Shown: one piece after another, positions 44,268-53,053 of the stretch
Layout: the number at the start of each line of letters is the position of its first letter
How positions within the stretch are numbered: the stretch's first letter is position 1
NCBI GenBank assembly: GCA_038040325.1
Contig: JBBPIM010000008.1
Span: forward strand, 1-64,000
DNA from: Mayfieldus profundus
GTDB taxonomy: Bacteria > Actinomycetota > Thermoleophilia > Solirubrobacterales > 70-9
Length of the DNA stretch: 64,000 bases
Direction of reading: 5' to 3'
Notes under the pieces: generated by a model
Databases searched by the model: none
Told to the model about the DNA's origin: nothing
What the model saw: the letters and a program-made list of their open reading frames with translations, nothing else
Translations under genes and position numbers: made by a program

Positions 44268-44461
44268 TTCGAGGTTGGAGCCCGGTGGGCTGTCTCAGGC
44301 ACGGAGGCGTGCTCTGAGTTGCGCTCCGTTGCGTCCGAACTAGCGGAGTTCGGGACACGGTTGGGGACACGCTCCCTCCCCCGGACTGCCGCTCTGCATG
44401 GAAAGCGAGAGCGACGCTGCCGCTTCGCATGGCGATCATGTTGCCAGGTGAAGTTCCGCGA

Positions 44462-46126
44462 CTAGAGCCGCTTGACCAGCTTGATGCGCTTGGACTTTTT
44501 GTTCGGGTCGCCGCCGGTCGGGGTGTAGGTGATCTTTGCCTTCACCTTCACCTTGCCGGTGCGATTAAGCGTGCGCTTCTTTTTGCCCTTGGAGCGGACC
44601 TTGAGCTTCACCTTGCCGGCGGCGCTCACGGTCTTGGCGACAATCCTCGCCGCGCGGGAGGCGCCGGACGGCCGCTGCTTGACGAGCCCCTTGCCGGTCA
44701 GGACCAGCGTTCCGGGGCCCGGCACAATGACGGTCAGCGTCGCTGTGCCCTTGCGTTTGTTTCGCTTCACCTTGCCGAAGGAAAAGGCGTTTGAGGGGGG
44801 CAAGGTCGAGGCAGGCGAGGTCGAGGGGGGCAGTTCCGCCGGGCAACCGGCAGGGGCCCCTGCAGCCGGCTCCGTGAGCCTGTAGACGGGGCCGGTGAGC
44901 GAGGCGACGTAGATGCGGCAGTCTGCATCCTCGCCGAAGGACGTGACGAAGGGGACGGATAGCCCTTCTGATCGATCGCCGCCTGCCGCCGGAAGTCCGA
45001 GGCTCAGCGAGCGCAGCTCGCCGACGCAGAAGTCTGCATACAGGTAGCGCCCGAAGAGATCGCCGAGGGAAAGGGTGCGCACCACATAGCCGCCCGTGAC
45101 CGAGCAGTTGCCGTCCAGGTGCTGATACTCGAACACGGGCTCGGTAAAGGTCCCGACCCTGTCGGCACATACCGGCGCCGGCTCGCCCGGGCCCGGGTAG
45201 GGGTGAGCCCCCTCACGGCAGTTCCAGCCGAAGTTGTCGCCCCGGCCGAGTTCGGCCGACACCGGTTCGTAGTCGACCTCCTCCCACGTGCTTTGCCCGA
45301 CATCGCCGATCGCCAGCGCCCCAGTCTCGCGGTCGAAGGAGAACCTCCACGGATTGCGCAGCCCGTAGCTCCAGATCTCGTCGCAGCCGTCCGCGCAGCC
45401 GGCCGTGCCGGCAAACGGATTGTCGCTGGGCACGGAGTACTCTCCGGGGCTCGAGCCGCTCGGGTCGATCCGCAGGATGCTCCCGAACAGGTCGGTGACG
45501 TCCTGGGCGTTGCCGTTGGGATCGCCTTGTGGGCCGCCGTCGCCTATCGACGCGTAAAGGTAGCCGTCGGGCCCGAATTCAAGCTGTCCGCCATAGTGAA
45601 GCTGCGCGTTCAAGTCGGCGCTTGGATAGTCGACAGTCAGCACCTCGCGGCGGCTGGCCGGGTCGGCCGTGTCGCCGTTGGCGCTGAACTCGTCGAGATG
45701 CCAGTCACCCGACTCGTCTTCACCCCCGGTATCCGGGTCGTCGACGCCGCGATAGACGACGTAGAAGAGACCGTCGGCAGCGTAGCCGGGGGAGAACGCC
45801 ATCGAGAACAGGCCTCCCTCGTTGTTCCCGGTCCCGGGTTCTGGGGGGCTCAGGACAAGCGACTCGATATCGAGGAAGGTGGTGGTATTCCCTGCCTCGG
45901 TGAGCTGGATCCGCCCTGGCCGCTCGACCACGAACAGGCGATTGGCGTCGCCTGGGTCCGAGGTCACGTAGGTCGGGCTTTCGAACGTACCCACCCCCTC
46001 GAGCGACAGTGCCTCCGCGCTCGCCGGGGCGGTCAAAGCCGCGGCGGCAAAGAGGAGTGCGGTGAACGTTCGAAGGAAACGCACAGGTTCGCTAGCTGAC
46101 GCAAGCAGGCGAGCAGTCTGGCACAT
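44462..46126 (-). CDS. Secreted PQQ-type sugar dehydrogenase (GSDH family)
   Basis: 554 aa from ATG 46126 (GTG 46084 gives a tighter signal peptide, FLRTFTALLFAAAALTAPAS). Six-bladed propeller residues ~40-400 with GGLFSMAFSPGYAADGLFYV, HYGGQLEFGPDGYLYASIGD, WSYGLRNPWRFSFDRETG and DNFGWNCREGAHPYPG; two Cys pairs may form disulphides. This is the glucose/sorbosone dehydrogenase-like family. A Pro/Ser linker precedes a ~100-residue Lys-rich beta domain ending NKKSKRIKLVKRL. Sits alone in the 2-kb islet flanked by tRNA-Cys and its 43-bp copy. PQQ biosynthesis genes are not in the window. Confidence 0.88.
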   Translation of the reverse strand: MCQTARLLASASEPVRFLRTFTALLFAAAALTAPASAEALSLEGVGTFESPTYVTSDPGDANRLFVVERPGRIQLTEAGNTTTFLDIESLVLSPPEPGTGNNEGGLFSMAFSPGYAADGLFYVVYRGVDDPDTGGEDESGDWHLDEFSANGDTADPASRREVLTVDYPSADLNAQLHYGGQLEFGPDGYLYASIGDGGPQGDPNGNAQDVTDLFGSILRIDPSGSSPGEYSVPSDNPFAGTAGCADGCDEIWSYGLRNPWRFSFDRETGALAIGDVGQSTWEEVDYEPVSAELGRGDNFGWNCREGAHPYPGPGEPAPVCADRVGTFTEPVFEYQHLDGNCSVTGGYVVRTLSLGDLFGRYLYADFCVGELRSLSLGLPAAGGDRSEGLSVPFVTSFGEDADCRIYVASLTGPVYRLTEPAAGAPAGCPAELPPSTSPASTLPPSNAFSFGKVKRNKRKGTATLTVIVPGPGTLVLTGKGLVKQRPSGASRAARIVAKTVSAAGKVKLKVRSKGKKKRTLNRTGKVKVKAKITYTPTGGDPNKKSKRIKLVKRL

Positions 46127-46232
46127 ACCCGACAGGGGTTCCCGCGCCTGTGGACCGCGACGAAGATAGGCCCATACTGATGCCGGATTGATGCCCGGCG
46201 CGAGGGAGCCCGAATCCCGCTTGATCAAGCGA

Positions 46233-46303
46233 AGGCGCCTACCGGAATCGAACCGGTGTAAACGGCTTTGCAGGCCGCTGCGTAGCCACTCCGCCAAGGC
46301 GCC
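46233..46303 (-). tRNA. tRNA-Cys (GCA)
   Basis: 71 nt. Acceptor GGCGCCT/AGGCGCC, discriminator T (as usual for Cys), anticodon stem GCGGC/GCCGT with loop CTGCAAA (anticodon GCA), T arm ACCGG-TTCGATT-CCGGT. CCA not encoded. Its 3' 43 bp are duplicated at 44225-44267, marking it as an integration site. Confidence 0.96.
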
Positions 46304-46372
46304 GCTGCGAGCAAGCGTAGCGGCCGCAAACCGCGTAGCGGTCGCGAAAATGGATGCGAAGTGCCTGCCGGC

Positions 46373-47077
46373 TCAGCCGCTGGGAACTTCGGCTTCGATC
46401 GACTCGAGGATCGCCTTGGGGTCCTCGATGCCGAAGTCCTCGCGCAGGCGGGTCTCGATCGTCTCACGATCCGCTCCCGCGATGAGCTGCTGAAGCGCCA
46501 ACACCCTGACGCCTTCGCTGACCCCGCTCGTCTCCTGCGGCGCAACGGGCTTGCGGCGGCGGCGTCCGAACCTGGCCCGCAGGCCGCTCTCGCTGGTCGA
46601 GGAGGTCTCCTCCTCCTGCTGCTGGTCCTCTTCGTCGTCGCCGACCTCGCTCGCCTCGGTATCGAGCCCGGCTATTTCCTCGACCTCGTTGTCGATGGCG
46701 ATCGTCGCCTTCTCCAGCGCGACGCGCAGCGTCGCAGCCTGCTCCTGGACGGCGGATGCCTGCTGCAGCAGGTCCTCGGTCAGCTTTGCGATCCGTTCCA
46801 TGCGCTCGTTGGTGAGGCGCTCGGCGCGGTTGCGTGCCTCCTCGACGAACTCACGAGCCTCCTTGCGTGCCTCCTCGACGAACTCACGAGCCTCGTTGCG
46901 CGCGTCTCGGCGGATCTGCTCCGCAGCTTCGTTGGTGGTCCTGAGAATCTCCTGGACCTTCTCGCTGGTGGTCGCGAGCAGCGGCGAAATCTCTTCGCTG
47001 CCGCTGAACGACGACCTCTGCGACTTGGTGCTGCTCTGACGATCCTTGCTTTCCTGATCCTTGCTTTCCTCGGTCAT
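46373..47077 (-). CDS. DivIVA-like coiled-coil protein
   Basis: 234 aa. A continuous coiled coil spans residues ~25-140 and includes two exact 11-residue repeats (KEAREFVEEAR type), a hendecad pattern giving a right-handed or straight coil. An acidic Gln/Glu-rich linker follows, then a C-terminal module VLALQQLIAGADRETIETRL-REDFGIEDPKAILE that matches the end of the protein at 4400-5176. So the genome has at least two copies of this architecture 41 kb apart. A polar or septal scaffold is inferred by resemblance to DivIVA. Located between tRNA-Gly and tRNA-Cys. Confidence 0.82.
   Translation of the reverse strand: MTEESKDQESKDRQSSTKSQRSSFSGSEEISPLLATTSEKVQEILRTTNEAAEQIRRDARNEAREFVEEARKEAREFVEEARNRAERLTNERMERIAKLTEDLLQQASAVQEQAATLRVALEKATIAIDNEVEEIAGLDTEASEVGDDEEDQQQEEETSSTSESGLRARFGRRRRKPVAPQETSGVSEGVRVLALQQLIAGADRETIETRLREDFGIEDPKAILESIEAEVPSG
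46831..46896. repeat. Two tandem 33-bp units in a coiled-coil gene
   Basis: Units 46831-46863 and 46864-46896 differ only near their ends. Each encodes 11 residues of coiled coil, so unit gain or loss changes rod length without a frameshift. Confidence 0.9.
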
Positions 47078-47215
47078 GGCTGCCTTTCCTTACCGGGGTG
47101 GAACCCTCCAGTTGACGAGCGTACCCCAAGTTTCGGGGCGCCGACGCCGATTCTCGCGGCGGGGCGTTTCCATCCAATTTCCACAGGGTTTCCGCGTGGT
47201 CTGGGGCGAAGGAAG

Positions 47216-47289
47216 AGCGGCTGATGGGATTCGAACCCACGACCTTCTGCATGGCAAGCAGACGCTCTAGCCAACTGAGCTACAGCCGC
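47216..47289 (-). tRNA. tRNA-Gly (GCC)
   Basis: 74 nt. Acceptor GCGGCTG/CAGCCGC, discriminator T, D arm GCTC/GAGC, anticodon stem TCTGC/GCAGA with loop TTGCCAT (anticodon GCC), T arm GTGGG-TTCGAAT-CCCAT. CCA not encoded. Confidence 0.96.
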
Positions 47290-47378
47290 GCGACGTGCGC
47301 CGAGTATAGCCTCGCACACGCACGGCGCAGGCGGCGACTCGCCGGGATACAACACCGAGCCGCCCGCCACCGCGACCT

Positions 47379-47933
47379 TCATCCGCGCTCGGCCTCGACC
47401 GCTTCGAGCAGGTCGCGCAGGTCGAGCGGCGCGGTGAACATCGCCACCCCCTCCCCGTCCTCCGTTCGAGGCCACTGCTCCTTCGGTCGGTCCCAGTAGA
47501 GCTCGAGGCCGTTGCCGTCGGGGTCCTCGAGGTACAGCGCCTCGCTGGCGCCGTGATCCGAGGCGCCGGCCAGCCGTATCCGTGCATCGCTGAGGCGGCC
47601 CAGCGCGTCGGCGAGGGCGGCGCGGGTCGGGTAGCGAATCGCGGCGTGAAAGAGGCCCGTGGTACCCGGTGGGGGCGGCGAGCCGCCCCGCGAAGTCCAG
47701 GTGTTGAGGCCGATGTGGTGGTGGTAACCGCCGGCCGAGACGAAGGCGGCATCCTCCCCCATCCGGGCCTGCAGCTCGAAGCCGAGCACGCCGCAGTAGA
47801 AGTCGAGCGCGCGGTCGATGTCGGCGACCTTGAGGTGGACGTGGCCGATGTCGACACCTGGGTCGATCGGCCGCGGTGTGCGCTCGGACTCCACTTCGGA
47901 AAGCCTAGAGACCGGTTCTGCCGGCCCGCTCAA
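47379..47933 (-). CDS. VOC-family metalloprotein (CatE/glyoxalase-like)
   Basis: 184 aa. Two beta-alpha-beta-beta-beta motifs. Metal ligands of the vicinal oxygen chelate fold: His in GHVHLKVADIDRALDFY, His in GLFHAAIRYP and Glu in NGLELYWDRP. The YHHHIGLNTW string and the DPDGNGLELY end resemble catechol-2,3-dioxygenase-like VOC proteins (CatE type). Substrate unknown. Start ATG 47933 overlaps the RNase H stop (ATGA). Confidence 0.88.
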   Translation of the reverse strand: MSGPAEPVSRLSEVESERTPRPIDPGVDIGHVHLKVADIDRALDFYCGVLGFELQARMGEDAAFVSAGGYHHHIGLNTWTSRGGSPPPPGTTGLFHAAIRYPTRAALADALGRLSDARIRLAGASDHGASEALYLEDPDGNGLELYWDRPKEQWPRTEDGEGVAMFTAPLDLRDLLEAVEAERG

Positions 47934-48331
47934 GCCGAGTCGAGCACTTCGTTGACCAGCCGGTCGGCCTCGGCGTTCTCCTCGCGGCGGACGTGGCCGA
48001 TCGACCAGCGCTCAAAGCCGTCCAGCGCCTTGCGGACCTGCGTGTGCAACCCGCGCAGGGTCTCGTCCTTGACCTTGTACTCGCCCTTGACCTGGCGCAC
48101 GACCAGCTCCGAGTCGCCGATCAGGTCCATCTCCGTCGCCCCGAGGGCGGCGGCTCGCTCGATGCCCAGCAGCAGGGCCCGGTACTCCGCGACGTTGTTC
48201 GTCGCCGTTCCGATCGCCTCGCCGTGCTCCTCCAGGACCTTGCCGTCGTCGTCGGTCACGACCGCGGCGATCGCGGCGGGCCCGGGGTTACCTCGCGCCC
48301 CTCCGTCGACGTTCACCCGAAGCTTGGGCAA
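47930..48331 (-). CDS. Ribonuclease HI family protein
   Basis: 133 aa. RNase H fold with the carboxylate set in place: VNVDGGARGNPGPAAIA (first Asp), NNVAEYRALLLG (Glu), DLIGDSELVVRQVKG (Asp) and NAEADRLVNE (Asp). A short form lacking the basic handle, as in RnhA-like domains of RnhC proteins. Removes RNA from RNA:DNA hybrids. Three bases separate it from the upstream stop and its own stop overlaps the VOC gene. Confidence 0.93.
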   Translation of the reverse strand: MPKLRVNVDGGARGNPGPAAIAAVVTDDDGKVLEEHGEAIGTATNNVAEYRALLLGIERAAALGATEMDLIGDSELVVRQVKGEYKVKDETLRGLHTQVRKALDGFERWSIGHVRREENAEADRLVNEVLDSA

Positions 48332-48334
48332 TCG

Positions 48335-49063
48335 CTAGCTCTCCGCGCCCGCGGGCTCGCCGCGGCCGACCGGCGCGGAGCCCAGGCGCAGGCTGCCGTC
48401 GTCCGCAGCGTGGGCGTTCCATTCACGCGCCGACCCGTCGAGCTCGGTGATCTCGTGGCCCTTGTCGATCTCGTGCACGGGACGCTCCTCGTCCTGCAGG
48501 TCGACCCCCCACTGGTACCAGGACAGCTCCCAGGCGACGGTGATGCGCACCTCACCCGGAGATCCGGCGCCGGAGCCCACCGAGACCGAGGGTGGCCCGA
48601 GCGCCTTGATCAGACCCGCAACGGTACGGGCGTGCTGGGAGCGGTTGAAGCGCGCCACCGCCCGCTCCTGCCGCGACCCCTGCGCCTCCGCGGCCGGCCG
48701 GCCCACCTGGGCGCCGGGAGCCGCGGGATCGCGGCTGCGCTGGTGCCGCGGCGGTGGCGGTTGTTGCGCGCCGCCTTCCTCGCCCCCCTCCGGGACGGGG
48801 CCCGTCTGCTCCTCATCTCGATCCCGCTGTGCCCCACGTCCACGCAGCAGCCCCGCCAGCGATCCCCGGCGGCGCCGCTGACGCTGCGGGGAAACCGCGG
48901 GCTCGCCGGCGACCTCCTCCCATACCCATCCGGCCGCATCGGCGCGGCCGCGGCACAGCTCGCAGACCCCTCGGCGATCGCCTTCGGGGGTGACGTAGGT
49001 ACGGATGCGCTCGCCCTTGAGGATCGTGCGACCGCAGACCGAGCAGGACTCGACGGTGCTCAC
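48335..49063 (-). CDS. Zinc-ribbon protein of unknown function
   Basis: 242 aa. The N-terminal ~60 residues hold a four-Cys ribbon (Cys7, Cys10, Cys34, Cys37: CSVCGRTIL and CELCRGR). A long Arg/Gln/Pro-rich disordered middle (about 60-140) follows, then a conserved-looking C-terminal domain (SQHARTVAGLIKALGPPSVS, EVRITVAWELSWYQWGVDL). Not a family I recognise. Between the EF-G paralog and RNase HI genes, same strand. Confidence 0.7.
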   Translation of the reverse strand: MSTVESCSVCGRTILKGERIRTYVTPEGDRRGVCELCRGRADAAGWVWEEVAGEPAVSPQRQRRRRGSLAGLLRGRGAQRDRDEEQTGPVPEGGEEGGAQQPPPPRHQRSRDPAAPGAQVGRPAAEAQGSRQERAVARFNRSQHARTVAGLIKALGPPSVSVGSGAGSPGEVRITVAWELSWYQWGVDLQDEERPVHEIDKGHEITELDGSAREWNAHAADDGSLRLGSAPVGRGEPAGAES

Positions 49064-49106
49064 CGGTTCAACCTAGCAGCGGCCCTGGCGACGCCTCAGG
49101 GGCCGG

Positions 49107-51194
49107 TCACGCCTTGACCTCTTCGGCGTCCTTCGCCTGGGAGATCACCTTCTCGGCCAAGTGCGCGGGGACCTCCTCGTAGCGCTCGAACTCCATCGTG
49201 AAGTCGGCCCGGCCGCCGCTGATCGAGCGCAGGTCCGGCGCGTAGTCGAGCACCTCGGACATCGGGACCTCGGCCTTGACCTCGGTCGCCGAGCCCTTCG
49301 GCTCCATCCCCAGGGGCCGGCCGCGGCGCGAGTTGAGGTCGCCGATCACGTCGCCCACCACGTCCTCGGGGCAGCTCACGGTCAGCTTCACGATCGGCTC
49401 CAGCAGCACCGGGCCGGCGTCGGCCATCGCCTGCTTGAAGGCCATCGAACCGGCGATCTTGAAGGCCATCTCGGAGGAGTCGACGCTGTGATGCGAGCCG
49501 TCGAAGAGCCGCACGCTGACGTCCTTGACCGGGTAGCCCGCGACTGTCCCGTGCTGCATCGCTTCCCTGATCCCCTTCTCGACGGCGGGGATGAAGCTGG
49601 TCGGGATCACCCCGCCCTTGATGGCCTTGACGAAGTCCAGGCCGGTGCCCTCTTCGGCGGGGGCGATCTCGATGTGGCAGTCGCCGAACTGGCCGCGCCC
49701 CCCGGTCTGCTTCTTGTAGCGGCCATGCGCCTTGGCGGGCTTGCGGATCGTCTCGTGGTAGGGGACGCGCGGCGGCTTCAGCGAGATCTCGGCGCCGAAG
49801 CGGCGCTTCATGCGGTCGACGATCACCTCCACGTGGACCTGGGTGAGCCCGGCGATGATCTGCTCGCCGGTCTGCTGGTCGCGATGCACGTCGAGCGTCG
49901 GGTCCTCCTCGGAGAGGCGCCGCACCGCCTGAGCGGCCTTCTCCTCGTCGCCCTTGGACTTCGCCTCGTAGGCGAAGGCCATCACCGGCGCCGGCAGGTC
50001 CAGCGGCGCGAACGAGATCCGCTCCTGCTTGGCGCACAGCACGTCGCCGGCGCGGGTCTCCTTCAGCTTGGCCACCGCGCCGATGTCGCCGGCGCCCAGC
50101 TCGTCGACGTTCTCCAGCTCCTTTCCGAGCGGCACCCCGAGCTGGCCGATCCGCTCCTTCTCGCGCCTGGTCACGTTCACGACGTGCGAGTCGGAGCTAA
50201 GCGTGCCCCGGTAGACCCGGAAGAGGTTGATGCGGCCGGTGTATGGGTCGGCCACGGTCTTGAACACGTAGGCGACCAAGCCGCCGGACTCGTCGGGCTC
50301 GATCTCGATCGTCTCGTCATCGGCGCCCTGGGCGGATACCGCGCCGCGCATCGCCGGCGAGGGCAGGTCCTCGACCAGCGCCTCGAGGAGACGGCCGGTG
50401 CCGAGGTTCTTGGTGGCCACCCCGCAGGTGACCGGGAAGATCGTCCCCTTCGTGACCCCCTGCTTGAGCACGGTGACGATCTCCTCGTGGTCTATCTCCT
50501 CGCCCTCCAGGTAGCGCTCCATCAGCTCGTCGGAGTTCTCCGCCACCTCGTCCATCAGCTTCTCGCGGTACTCCTCGGCCTGCTCCTGGAGGTCCTCGGG
50601 AACCGGGCCTTCGGTGGCGCTGCCGCGGTCGGTGCCCTCATAGGTGAAGGCCTTCATGTCGATCAGGTCGACCACGCCGCTGACCTCGTGCTCTGTGCCG
50701 ATCGGGATCTCGGTCGCGACCACGTGGTTGCCGAACGCCTCCTGCAGCGACTCCATGGCCCGGAAGAAGTCGGCTCGCTCGCGATCCAGCATGTTCACGA
50801 ACACCAGCCGCGCCAGGCCCTCGTCGTCGGCGCGCTGCCAGAGGCGCTCGGTATGGACCTCGACGCCCATCACCGCGTTGACCACCACCACCGCGGCATC
50901 GCAGACATGCAGCGCCGCGGCGGCATCGGCCACGAAGCTCGGCTCGCCCGGGGTGTCAATCAGGTTGATCTTGCGCCCGTCGTGCTCGAACGAGGCCAGG
51001 GCGGCCCCGATCGACATCTCGCGCTCCAGCTCGTCGGGCTCGTAGTCGGACACCGTGGACCCGTCGCCGACCGTGCCGAGCCGGTTCACCGCGCCGGCTT
51101 CGAAGAGCATCGCCTCGTGCAGGCTCGTCTTGCCGCTTCCCCGGTGCCCGATCAGCGCGACGTTGCGGATGCGGTCGGCGGCCTGGTGAGCCAT
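49107..51194 (-). CDS. Elongation factor G paralog (EF-G2 type)
   Basis: 695 aa from ATG 51194. Full EF-G domain order. G1 is GHRGSGKTS; G3 DTPGEPSFV; the G4 position reads VNMLDRERADF, so the NKxD lysine is replaced by Met. Domain IV (about 480-600) and V are present: TGGRGQFGDCHIEI, FVKAIKGGVIPTSFI and GRPLGMEPKG. It is not next to rpsL/rpsG/tuf, which supports a second, specialised EF-G such as FusA2. Role in translocation, recycling or stress is not decidable from sequence. Confidence 0.9.
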   Translation of the reverse strand: MAHQAADRIRNVALIGHRGSGKTSLHEAMLFEAGAVNRLGTVGDGSTVSDYEPDELEREMSIGAALASFEHDGRKINLIDTPGEPSFVADAAAALHVCDAAVVVVNAVMGVEVHTERLWQRADDEGLARLVFVNMLDRERADFFRAMESLQEAFGNHVVATEIPIGTEHEVSGVVDLIDMKAFTYEGTDRGSATEGPVPEDLQEQAEEYREKLMDEVAENSDELMERYLEGEEIDHEEIVTVLKQGVTKGTIFPVTCGVATKNLGTGRLLEALVEDLPSPAMRGAVSAQGADDETIEIEPDESGGLVAYVFKTVADPYTGRINLFRVYRGTLSSDSHVVNVTRREKERIGQLGVPLGKELENVDELGAGDIGAVAKLKETRAGDVLCAKQERISFAPLDLPAPVMAFAYEAKSKGDEEKAAQAVRRLSEEDPTLDVHRDQQTGEQIIAGLTQVHVEVIVDRMKRRFGAEISLKPPRVPYHETIRKPAKAHGRYKKQTGGRGQFGDCHIEIAPAEEGTGLDFVKAIKGGVIPTSFIPAVEKGIREAMQHGTVAGYPVKDVSVRLFDGSHHSVDSSEMAFKIAGSMAFKQAMADAGPVLLEPIVKLTVSCPEDVVGDVIGDLNSRRGRPLGMEPKGSATEVKAEVPMSEVLDYAPDLRSISGGRADFTMEFERYEEVPAHLAEKVISQAKDAEEVKA

Positions 51195-51253
51195 CGACCG
51201 GCAGATTATTGGACCCGGGGCTGCTGCGCCAGCGTCCGCCGGCGCCGCTCGTC

Positions 51254-52027
51254 CTAGACAGTCTGCAGGTGCGACTTCAGCCGCATCACCGCTTTGGTGT
51301 GCAGCTGCGAGACGCGCGACTCGGTCACCCCGAGGACTTCGCCGATCTCCCGAAGGGTGAGGTTCTCGTAGTAGTAGAGGGCGACCACGAGCTGCTCCCG
51401 CTCCGGCAGCCCGGAGATCGCCTCCGCGAGGTTCTCCTTGATCTCGCTGGTGTCCAGCGCCTCCTGCGGATCGGCGGCGGAGGGGTCGGAGATGGTGTCG
51501 AGCAGCGAAACCTGGTCGCCCGAGGCGTCGGAGATCGCCCACAGCTCGTCCAGTGCGTACACGGAGGAGTTGGCGATCTCCAGCAGGGCCTCCTGCAACT
51601 CGTCCTCGCTCAGCCCGAGCTTGGAGGCCAGCTCCTGCTCGCTCGGAGCGCGCTGCAGCTCGTTCTCCAGCTTCTGCTGGGCCTCCTCGATCTCGCGAGC
51701 CCTGGAGCGGACCGATCGCGGCACCCAGTCCAGCGAGCGCAGCTCGTCGATGATCGCGCCGCGGATCCGCGTCATCGCAAAAGTCTCGAACTTGATTCCG
51801 CGCTCCGGCTCGAAGCGCTCGATCGCGCCGATCAGGCCCATCAGCCCGTACGAGATGAGGTCGGAGTCCTCGACGTGTGAGGGCAGGCCGGCCCCCAGCC
51901 TGCCGGCCACAAACTTGACCATCGGCGAATAGGCGACGACCAGTCGCTCGCGGGCAGTCTCGTCGCCGTCCTTCTTGTAACGGCGCCAGAGCTCCCGGAG
52001 CTCAACCTCTTTGACCCCTGTTTCCAT
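51254..52027 (-). CDS. whiG: RNA polymerase sigma factor, FliA/WhiG type
   Basis: 257 aa. Region 1.2/2: LVVAYSPMVKFVAGRLGAGL, DLISYGLMGLIGAIERFEPE and KFETFAMTRIRGAIIDELRS. Region 3: WVPRSVRSRAREIEEAQQKL. Region 4 helix-turn-helix: LTLREIGEVLGVTESRVSQL. Group 3 sigma factors of this type direct sporulation (WhiG) or motility genes. No flagellar genes are in the window and the lineage is actinobacterial, so the WhiG-like label is preferred with reserve. Confidence 0.9.
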   Translation of the reverse strand: METGVKEVELRELWRRYKKDGDETARERLVVAYSPMVKFVAGRLGAGLPSHVEDSDLISYGLMGLIGAIERFEPERGIKFETFAMTRIRGAIIDELRSLDWVPRSVRSRAREIEEAQQKLENELQRAPSEQELASKLGLSEDELQEALLEIANSSVYALDELWAISDASGDQVSLLDTISDPSAADPQEALDTSEIKENLAEAISGLPEREQLVVALYYYENLTLREIGEVLGVTESRVSQLHTKAVMRLKSHLQTV

Positions 52028-52122
52028 TAGCTAAACCCGACTTACGATTGTATGGGCGAGGGCCGATCCCGTCCGGAATTGGCCATTTCGCTGGTACGCA
52101 CTTTTCATAATCCTGCCTGCGG

Positions 52123-53010
52123 CTAGGAGCGCGGATGCGCCTCCGCGTACTGGCGGCGCAGCCGGGAGGGGTCAACGCGGGTGTAGATCTGTGTGGTCGA
52201 GATCGAGGCGTGGCCGAGCAGCTCCTGGATCACCCGCAGGTCGGCCCCGCCTTCCAGCAGGTGGGTGGCAAAGGAGTGACGCAGCGAATGCGGGGAGACG
52301 CCACCCGCGACGGCCGCCTCGCGAACCCAGCGCGCAAGGCGCCGCCGAACGTCGGAGGTGGAGAGCCGGCGGCCCCGCTTGGACAGCAGCAGGGCGCTCT
52401 CGGCCGGGTCGGAGACAAGCGCCGGCCGCGCCGTCGCCAGGTAGCGCTCCAGCGCGCGCTGGGCGGGCTCGCCGATTGGCAGCACGCGCTCCTTGCTGCC
52501 CTTGCCGAGCACGCGAAGCTGCTCGGACTCGAAGTCGACCGAGCCCAGGTCGAGGTCGACGATCTCCTCGCAGCGCAGCCCGCAGGAGTAGGCAAGCTCC
52601 AGCATCGCTCGGTCGCGCACCTCGAGCGGCGTGCGGGCGGGGATGCGCTCGAGCAGCGCCGTGATCTGCTCGGAGGACAGCACCCTGGGGAGCTTGCTCG
52701 CCTTCTTCGGGGTCGCAACCAGGTCGGCGGGGTTCTGGGCGATCCGCCCGGTCCGCAGCAGGAAGTCGTATAGACCCCTCACCGAGGCCAGCTTGCGGGC
52801 GACGGTGCTCGCCGCGGCCCCCGCCTCGGAGAGGCCGGCGGCATATCGGCGAACGTCGCGATAGACGACTTCGTCCGGGTCGCGGCCCAGCCGCTGCGCC
52901 CACTCGGAGAACTGGCCGAGGTCGACGCCGTAGGCGCGCCGGGTCCGCTCCGCGGCGCCGCGCGCACCGAGGTCACGATCGTAGGCGGAAAGCACCTGCT
53001 TCCAGGTCAT
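52123..53010 (-). CDS. xerD: Tyrosine recombinase XerD/XerC
   Basis: 295 aa. An N-terminal SAM-like core-binding domain (LSAYDRDLGARGAAERTRRA) precedes the catalytic domain with Arg in SCGLRCEEIVDLDL, Lys in VLGKGSKERVLP, HxxR in SPHSLRHSFATHLLEGGADL, His in IQELLGHASIS and the nucleophile Tyr in TTQIYTRVDPSRL. Length and the LLGHxSxxTTQIYT end fit chromosome-dimer-resolving XerC/D more than phage integrases. Palindromic repeats lie upstream at 53054-53114. Confidence 0.94.
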   Translation of the reverse strand: MTWKQVLSAYDRDLGARGAAERTRRAYGVDLGQFSEWAQRLGRDPDEVVYRDVRRYAAGLSEAGAAASTVARKLASVRGLYDFLLRTGRIAQNPADLVATPKKASKLPRVLSSEQITALLERIPARTPLEVRDRAMLELAYSCGLRCEEIVDLDLGSVDFESEQLRVLGKGSKERVLPIGEPAQRALERYLATARPALVSDPAESALLLSKRGRRLSTSDVRRRLARWVREAAVAGGVSPHSLRHSFATHLLEGGADLRVIQELLGHASISTTQIYTRVDPSRLRRQYAEAHPRS

Positions 53011-53053
53011 TCGAAGGGATTCGCCACCCCGAGCGCGTTGCCTGCCGGCGCTC

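Noticed and set aside
44268..44461. Remnant integrase gene inside the tRNA-Cys islet
   Set aside because: No catalytic-domain residues can be read in any frame in this 194-bp stretch; only short direct repeats are seen.
46127..46297. Extended N terminus of the sugar dehydrogenase reading through tRNA-Cys
   Set aside because: The extension is a translation of the tRNA gene and lacks any start support; ATG 46126 or GTG 46084 precede a normal signal peptide.
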